IMG/VR virus record: IMGVR_UViG_3300025013_000007
Span: 1 to 25,127 of that record
Origin: a virus
Reading direction: 5' to 3' (one strand)
DNA length: 25,127 nt
The first letter of the stretch is position 1; each line of letters opens with the position of its first letter. The translations under genes were made by a program, and so were the position numbers. Under the pieces are notes generated by a model. It saw nothing but the letters and a program-made list of their open reading frames with translations, was not told where the DNA came from and searched no databases. Positions 20,771 to 25,127 of this stretch are shown one piece after another.

Positions 20771-21553
20771 ATGAAAAACAGTTTTATTGCTTGGGTAGGC
20801 GGGAAAAGGCTTTTGAGGAAAAGGATAATAGCGATGATGCCGGAGCATCACTGCTACGTGGAAGTATTCGGCGGAGGAGGATGGGTCTTATTCGGCAAAC
20901 AGCCCTCTCCGGTTGAGGTCTATAACGATATAAACTCAAACCTCGTTACGCTCTTCAGGGTTGTCAAATTAATGCTTCCTCTCTTTATAAAGCGATTGGA
21001 CATGCTTTTAAAGTCCAGAGAGGAATACAACGCCTTTCAACAGGCGCTTAAGACCGGAATCTTTAAGAACGATATGGATAGGGCTATAGCGTTTTATTAT
21101 TGTATTAAGAACAGTTTCGGCAGCGGCATCACAACCGGCTGGGCATTCAGCCCTACACAGCCTCCAAGAAAGTGCGTAACAGGAGACCTTAAATCGGCTC
21201 ATGAGCGCCTGAAAAATGTCTATATAGATAATCTTCCATTTGAGAGGCTCATCCATAACTGGGATCGTAAAAACTCTTTATTTTACTGTGACCCTCCATA
21301 TTGGATGCTCATAGAAAAGAAAGGGAAGTCGTATTATCAGTACACCTTTACTGCTCAGGATCACGAACGCTTAAGGGATATGCTGAAAGGGATTGAGGGA
21401 AAGGTCATAATATCGTATGACGATCACCCTGTAATCCGGAAACTTTACAGGAAATTTAACATTCACGAGACCGGGCCGATACTTTACACTATGAATAACC
21501 GTCGAAACACTCCGGAACGGAGGGTCGGAGAGTTGATTATAACTAACTTTTAA
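20771..21553 (+). CDS. Dam-type adenine-N6 DNA methyltransferase
   Basis: This 260-residue protein has the alpha-class layout. SFIAWVGGKRLLRKRII and VEVFGGGGWVLFGK (about residues 31-44) form the AdoMet site. The target-recognition region follows, and the catalytic DPPY is at residues 174-177 (FYCDPPYWM). GKVIISYDDHP follows, near residues 212-222. It transfers methyl groups from AdoMet to adenine, most often in GATC for this family, but specificity cannot be read here. In phages it protects DNA from restriction or affects packaging and gene control, as Mu mom does by another chemistry. The SD is 4 bases from ATG and buried in the leader structure. It is an accessory gene inserted after the fibre module. 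Confidence 0.92.
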   Translation: MKNSFIAWVGGKRLLRKRIIAMMPEHHCYVEVFGGGGWVLFGKQPSPVEVYNDINSNLVTLFRVVKLMLPLFIKRLDMLLKSREEYNAFQQALKTGIFKNDMDRAIAFYYCIKNSFGSGITTGWAFSPTQPPRKCVTGDLKSAHERLKNVYIDNLPFERLIHNWDRKNSLFYCDPPYWMLIEKKGKSYYQYTFTAQDHERLRDMLKGIEGKVIISYDDHPVIRKLYRKFNIHETGPILYTMNNRRNTPERRVGELIITNF

Positions 21554-21659
21554 GGCCGTTTTTAAGAGGGATAACAGGCAGAATGGGATAAAAATTCTCA
21601 AACTGCCTGTTAAGAATTCTCAAACTGGGTGTTAAGTTATAACGGGCTCGCGGGCATGG
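21554..21659 (+). promoter_or_regulatory. Spacer after methyltransferase with hairpin and repeats; possible promoter or operator
   Basis: This 106-bp gap holds AACAGGCA (21573-21580) pairing with TGCCTGTT (21604-21611), with GAAT/ATTC inside it. It also holds the tandem 22-bp repeats and a GTTATAAC palindrome (21636-21643). No T-run follows the hairpin, so a terminator is unlikely. TATAAC at 21638 could serve as a -10, but no good -35 is placed before it. No ribosome site is seen for the next gene. Confidence 0.4.
21593..21636. repeat. Tandem 22-bp direct repeat
   Basis: Two adjacent units each read AATTCTCAAACTG, two variable bases (CC, then GG), and TGTTAAG. They are contiguous at 21593-21614 and 21615-21636. 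Twenty of 22 positions agree. Confidence 0.8.
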
Positions 21660-22061
21660 GTGGACAAGACGACAGAACTGGACAATGAAAAGGCGGATAT
21701 TGATACGGATATAGCGCAGAAGTCAACCCTCGCAAAGGAAGACCTGATTCAGAGAAATAAGAACTTTGCATTGCAGACTATTGCAGAGCTTGACTCCGGG
21801 AAAAAGACAGACGCTCTTATCGCATCGCAAAATGCAGATCAGGCAAGGATGGGAGCGCAGCTCGGCACAGCGGCTTTGATGGGAGCGTATCAGATTGACA
21901 CATCAAATAAGCTCAAAAAATGGGAGACAGAGGCGGCCTTAAACAAAAACCTTACGAATTCGCTGACCGATACGGCATCCGGCCTTGCTTTTCTGTATGG
22001 TTACGGGAATAAAGGCAGTAAAGCAAAACAATCAATGATAAAAACTGATAGTTACGGTTAG
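21660..22061 (+). CDS. Hypothetical alpha-helical phage protein, start uncertain
   Basis: This 133-residue frame starts at GTG 21660, the only usable start after an in-frame stop at 21633, and no ribosome site precedes it. It is helical and polar (TELDNEKADIDTDIAQKSTL, then KEDLIQRNKNFALQTIAEL), with an Ala/Gly-rich middle (RMGAQLGTAALMGAYQ) and an end rich in Gly and Lys. No family is recognised. It may be a 5'-truncated virion gene, since the missing start coincides with the methyltransferase insertion. It shares an operon with the next two genes and encodes the strong GGAGGT for the following gene at its end. Confidence 0.55.
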   Translation: MDKTTELDNEKADIDTDIAQKSTLAKEDLIQRNKNFALQTIAELDSGKKTDALIASQNADQARMGAQLGTAALMGAYQIDTSNKLKKWETEAALNKNLTNSLTDTASGLAFLYGYGNKGSKAKQSMIKTDSYG

Positions 22062-22072
22062 GAGGTGAAGAT

Positions 22073-23167
22073 ATGGAATCTTACGGGCTCGGAACGCTTT
22101 TCAGGAAAGAGAATCCTTATGAAAAAAGGGTGAAGACAGCGGCGGCAGTCGCGGATAAGTCGGGCTTCGCAAAGCCGCTTATCTACGCTGCAATGGGCGC
22201 GGATATGTCTAATGCAGAGCAGTGGGATAGTGAGCAGGCGGTAGCGCAGAATCAGCAGGCAGAGGCTAAGGCGGCTCAGACTATGCTCCAGACGATTATA
22301 AAGATTTCGGAGACTCAGCCGGAGGCGGCTAATGATCTATTGCAAGATGCCGCCGCCCGTAATCCGCATCTTGCGCCTTACGGTAAGATTAAGTTTATAG
22401 ATAAGTCCACAAAAGAGTGGGTAATGGTTACTGATGCATCCCGACAGCCGTTTGCCGTAAGTAAGGCAGGGCTTGCATGGATAACGCAGCAGAATAAGGA
22501 TAAGGTCTACGGCGATGACGGCAAGATTTTGCCGGATGTGGCTCAAAAGGTATTTATACCGTTCGGAGCCAAGAAGTCCGATCAATTTAAGCTGACCGAG
22601 CAGGCGGCTGGGGATGCTGTGCTTGCTGATTATCCTTATTCAAGCGATAAGGATGTTGCGGGGATAGCAGCGCAACATAACCCTGAGTTTGGCGGCAAGG
22701 TTGAAAAGGCTAAGGCATTGGCGCGGGGCGGCATGGGCATGAAGGATATTATGGCTAATATTGAAAAGACCGAGGCTGACCCTAAGAGCGATTTTAATTT
22801 GTTCTACAAGGCAATGAAAGCAAAAGGCCTGCCGGAAGATGAGATCAGCGCGGCATGGGAGGAGAGAAAGGTAAGGGTTGCGAGGGAGTCAAGGCCGCCG
22901 CGTGATGCATCCGAACCCCCGACAACGAATATGAAGGAGCATGCTATTTATAATGCGGACAGGAAAAAGGCTGGAAAGCCGGAGTTGTCCTTTGAGGAAT
23001 ACATGAAGATAAAATTTGAGTGGAATGATCCTTATGGCGTAAAAGAGACAATTAAGAACAGGCTCAATCAGGGCAAGCCGCAGGGGACTTCAACCATAAC
23101 GCCGCAGAGGGGGACGGGAGCGAAGCCTATTGTTAGATATAATCCGGTAACCGGCAGGTTTGAATAA
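22073..23167 (+). CDS. Hypothetical protein, probable internal virion or accessory protein
   Basis: This 364-residue protein has TTAGGAGGTGAAGAT before ATG, the best ribosome site in this part. It begins with MESYGLGTLFRKENPYEKRV and AAVADKSGFAKPLIYAAMGA. Helices rich in Gln and Ala follow (QNQQAEAKAAQTMLQTIIKI). The middle is mixed, and the C-terminus is Pro/Gly-rich (QGKPQGTSTITPQRGTGAKP). No family is recognised. The next gene starts on its stop codon and encodes a likely ejected protein. This gene is therefore probably part of the same virion module. Confidence 0.6.
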   Translation: MESYGLGTLFRKENPYEKRVKTAAAVADKSGFAKPLIYAAMGADMSNAEQWDSEQAVAQNQQAEAKAAQTMLQTIIKISETQPEAANDLLQDAAARNPHLAPYGKIKFIDKSTKEWVMVTDASRQPFAVSKAGLAWITQQNKDKVYGDDGKILPDVAQKVFIPFGAKKSDQFKLTEQAAGDAVLADYPYSSDKDVAGIAAQHNPEFGGKVEKAKALARGGMGMKDIMANIEKTEADPKSDFNLFYKAMKAKGLPEDEISAAWEERKVRVARESRPPRDASEPPTTNMKEHAIYNADRKKAGKPELSFEEYMKIKFEWNDPYGVKETIKNRLNQGKPQGTSTITPQRGTGAKPIVRYNPVTGRFE

Positions 23168-25127
23168 TGCGCGTAGAGGTTGCAGGGTATGATGGAATAA
23201 TTGAGTTTCCGGATGATATGCCGCAGGACGAGGTTGCGTCTGTATTGCAACGGCAGTTCCCTCCTATTAACAGCATTGCCAACACTGACGGCTCATGGAA
23301 GGTGGATACAGGCAGTTTACCGCTACAGCCTATACATCCCTCTCCTATAAGGCAGACGGTTATCAAGCAGGCGCCGGAGCCGTCTTTAACAGAGAAGTTT
23401 ACAGGCGGCATTAGGGACCTGTTCGGCAGGAAAGAGCAGAAAGACTCTATGGACAGCGCCGCCGCTGCTGTTGAGCTTGTCAATAGAGAGGCCGGACTGC
23501 CGTTTAAAAAAGATATTTCGGATAAGCTCAAAGATATTAAAGAGCGTCCGTCTCAATTAGTGCCGTTTCTGTCGGGAGCCGTTGAGCTTGCCGATATAGT
23601 AAAGGTTGCCGAATCAGCGCACAGGCTTGAAAACAATACCGCTACTGAAGACGATCTGAAAATGCTTAAGGCTTTTAGGGATAAAAACAGCGAGGATGCG
23701 ACATTTGGATATAAAGTTCTCGATGTCATCTCTAATCTGCCGGCGTTTGCCGGAGAGCTTCTTGCTACATCGGGAATTTACACAGCCGGTAAAAAGGCGA
23801 CTTTAAAGGGAACTGAAAGGGTTATTAAGTCATTACTTTCAGAGTCAGGCGAGGAATTATTAAAAAAACGGGCGATGCAGATAGCAGTCAAGAGTGCCGG
23901 AGGCATTGTCGGGGGGACATTACAGACGCCGGTATCAGGCGGTTTTAGGATTGCAACAAAGGCTGTTGAAAAGGAGATGCCGACATTTGCCGATTCGGGC
24001 GGGCTTGAAAAAGGAGACGATGTTTTAACCGCCGTTGCAAAGGCATTCGGGGATCAGTGGGTTGAAACGGTCTCGGAACACAGCGGAGGGTTATTCACAG
24101 AGCTTGGCCGCGCGGCTAAATCAGAGCTTGTTAAGAAGGGGATATTAAAGTCATTTCTTGGCGCAAATCCGTCTGCAACTGCAAAGGATTTTCATAATAT
24201 TCTGAGAAAGGCCGGATGGAACGGCGTTATAAACGAGATGCTTGAGGAGCGCGTAGGAGAGGCAGGAAGGGCTGCGCTCGGTCTTTCGAAATACAAGCTC
24301 CCTACACCTGAACAGTTGGCAGTTGAACTTATGGCATTTTCCATACCCGGCTCTACAATTAAATTGGCGGATAGGGTATTGAAAACGCAGTCGCCGCTTG
24401 AAGATAAGAAAGTGCTGAAAGATGTGGCCCCTGTTATAAAGGATTCTACAAAAGACATTGTCGGTATTCTTACCGAAGGCGAGGCGAATAAAAAGGAGTA
24501 TCAGGCTAAGAAAAAGGCGGAAGTTGCTCGGGACATTATCGCCGAAAACATCGAGGATGCCGGAGTCATCACCGAATCTGATGAGCATCGAGGCTCGCCA
24601 GAAAGACCGAGGGGTGGTGTTATATCGACAGCAGCGATTTGGGATAAGACACCTATGGATATACAGCAGGTTTGGTCTGAGGCGATGGATTATACCGAAA
24701 GCAAGAAGAATGAAATAATGCCGAAGGTTACGGCGTTGAAAAATGAGCTTAAATCTCTGAAAGGCAAGCTGCACACAGATCGCAGGAACCTTATAAAAGA
24801 GCAGATTGCAGACCTTGAGGCTGATTATAAAGGTCTATTTGGTGAATATGAGCAGGCCGCGATGGATGAGTCCCTTACGCTGAGGGATGATGCTATAAGG
24901 CGGGCTAAAGAACGGGGATTGACGGATGAAGATGCGCTGGAGAGGTTTGCGGAGGACTTTTTAATGGAGTCTTCTGCCGAGCGGCCTTATATAGAATATA
25001 ACCATGATAAGCCTGTTAAACAGATTTTTGATGAGGTGATAAAGGACTATCTGCCTGAGAGCGTGGATGCAAAGGCGCATGAGGCGGCTGCATCACCTTT
25101 GAACAGCCTCGCAGAACCTACGGATGC
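23167..25127 (+). CDS. Very large virion/polyvalent-type protein, N-terminal 653 residues (runs off window)
   Basis: The frame is open from ATG 23167 (overlapping the previous stop by one base) to the window edge with no stop, giving 653 residues. The N-terminus, EFPDDMPQDEVASVLQRQF (residues 13-31), matches a short domain found at the start of many phage internal-virion and large multi-domain proteins. A Gly/Ala-rich region (about residues 175-290) includes VKSAGGIVGGTLQTP and GDQWVETVSEHSGG, a motif type common in such proteins. Charged helices fill the rest. These giants are often ejected with phage DNA and carry enzyme or nuclease domains near the C-terminus, which is not visible here. 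Role inferred. Confidence 0.7.
   Translation, partial: MRVEVAGYDGIIEFPDDMPQDEVASVLQRQFPPINSIANTDGSWKVDTGSLPLQPIHPSPIRQTVIKQAPEPSLTEKFTGGIRDLFGRKEQKDSMDSAAAAVELVNREAGLPFKKDISDKLKDIKERPSQLVPFLSGAVELADIVKVAESAHRLENNTATEDDLKMLKAFRDKNSEDATFGYKVLDVISNLPAFAGELLATSGIYTAGKKATLKGTERVIKSLLSESGEELLKKRAMQIAVKSAGGIVGGTLQTPVSGGFRIATKAVEKEMPTFADSGGLEKGDDVLTAVAKAFGDQWVETVSEHSGGLFTELGRAAKSELVKKGILKSFLGANPSATAKDFHNILRKAGWNGVINEMLEERVGEAGRAALGLSKYKLPTPEQLAVELMAFSIPGSTIKLADRVLKTQSPLEDKKVLKDVAPVIKDSTKDIVGILTEGEANKKEYQAKKKAEVARDIIAENIEDAGVITESDEHRGSPERPRGGVISTAAIWDKTPMDIQQVWSEAMDYTESKKNEIMPKVTALKNELKSLKGKLHTDRRNLIKEQIADLEADYKGLFGEYEQAAMDESLTLRDDAIRRAKERGLTDEDALERFAEDFLMESSAERPYIEYNHDKPVKQIFDEVIKDYLPESVDAKAHEAAASPLNSLAEPTD

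Noticed and set aside
21554-21612. Intrinsic terminator after the methyltransferase
   Set aside because: The AACAGGCA/TGCCTGTT stem has a long loop and is followed by AAGAATTC rather than a T-run.
21593-21636. CRISPR array
   Set aside because: The two 22-bp units are directly adjacent with no spacer and there are only two; no cas genes.

Overview
The window is the structural (late) half of a Mu-like contractile-tailed phage or prophage. Its genes follow the order and families of bacteriophage Mu genes 25 to 48 almost one for one: packaging, portal, MuF, protease/scaffold, capsid, gp35, gp36, gp37, gp38, sheath, tube, tail chaperones, tape measure, N, P, gp45, gp46, gp47, gp48, tail fibre. 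No MuA/MuB transposase, repressor, integrase, tRNA, rRNA or CRISPR is visible, so 'Mu-like' here refers to the virion modules only. Codon use is rich in ATA, AGG, CTT and GCA at roughly 50% GC. Together with dispersed GGGGACTGTCCC palindromes this suggests a non-enterobacterial host such as Nitrospirota or Desulfobacterota. That host assignment is inference, not proof.

Layout. Positions 1-4730 lie on the minus strand and, read leftward from 4730, hold a membrane protein (gp25 position), a small helical protein (gp26 position), a small-terminase-like protein, the large terminase, the DUF935 portal and a MuF head protein cut by the window edge. Positions 4731-4859 form a divergent control region. 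From 4860 to the right end everything convincing is on the plus strand: protease with a nested scaffold start, major capsid, gp35-like, DUF2190 decoration protein, gp36, then a lysis cassette (holin candidate, exported lytic transglycosylase, overlapping Rz/Rz1 spanins). After it come gp37, gp38, sheath, tube, frameshifted tail chaperones, tape measure, baseplate genes, tail fibre and a probable fibre chaperone. The right end holds a 147-nt highly structured leader, a Dam-type DNA methyltransferase, and three uncharacterised genes. The last of these is a very large protein that runs off the window.

How it works together. The minus-strand operon packages DNA through the portal. The plus-strand operon builds the capsid around a protease-cleaved scaffold, lyses the cell, and assembles a contractile tail on a tape measure with a baseplate spike ending in an HxH metal site. 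The methyltransferase probably marks phage DNA. The terminal large protein resembles virion-ejected or polyvalent proteins.

Most unusual points: (1) a 51-57 bp palindromic repeat inserted in frame into at least three virion genes, with an 18-bp derivative in a fourth, always in a tolerant linker; (2) a multi-hairpin leader with a 14-bp inverted repeat that buries the methyltransferase ribosome binding site; (3) the packaging module inverted relative to Mu, with mirrored GGTAAGAT boxes at equal distance from the two divergent start codons; (4) a frameshift signal in the tail chaperone gene; (5) an antisense membrane-protein reading frame filling the only gap in the tail operon.
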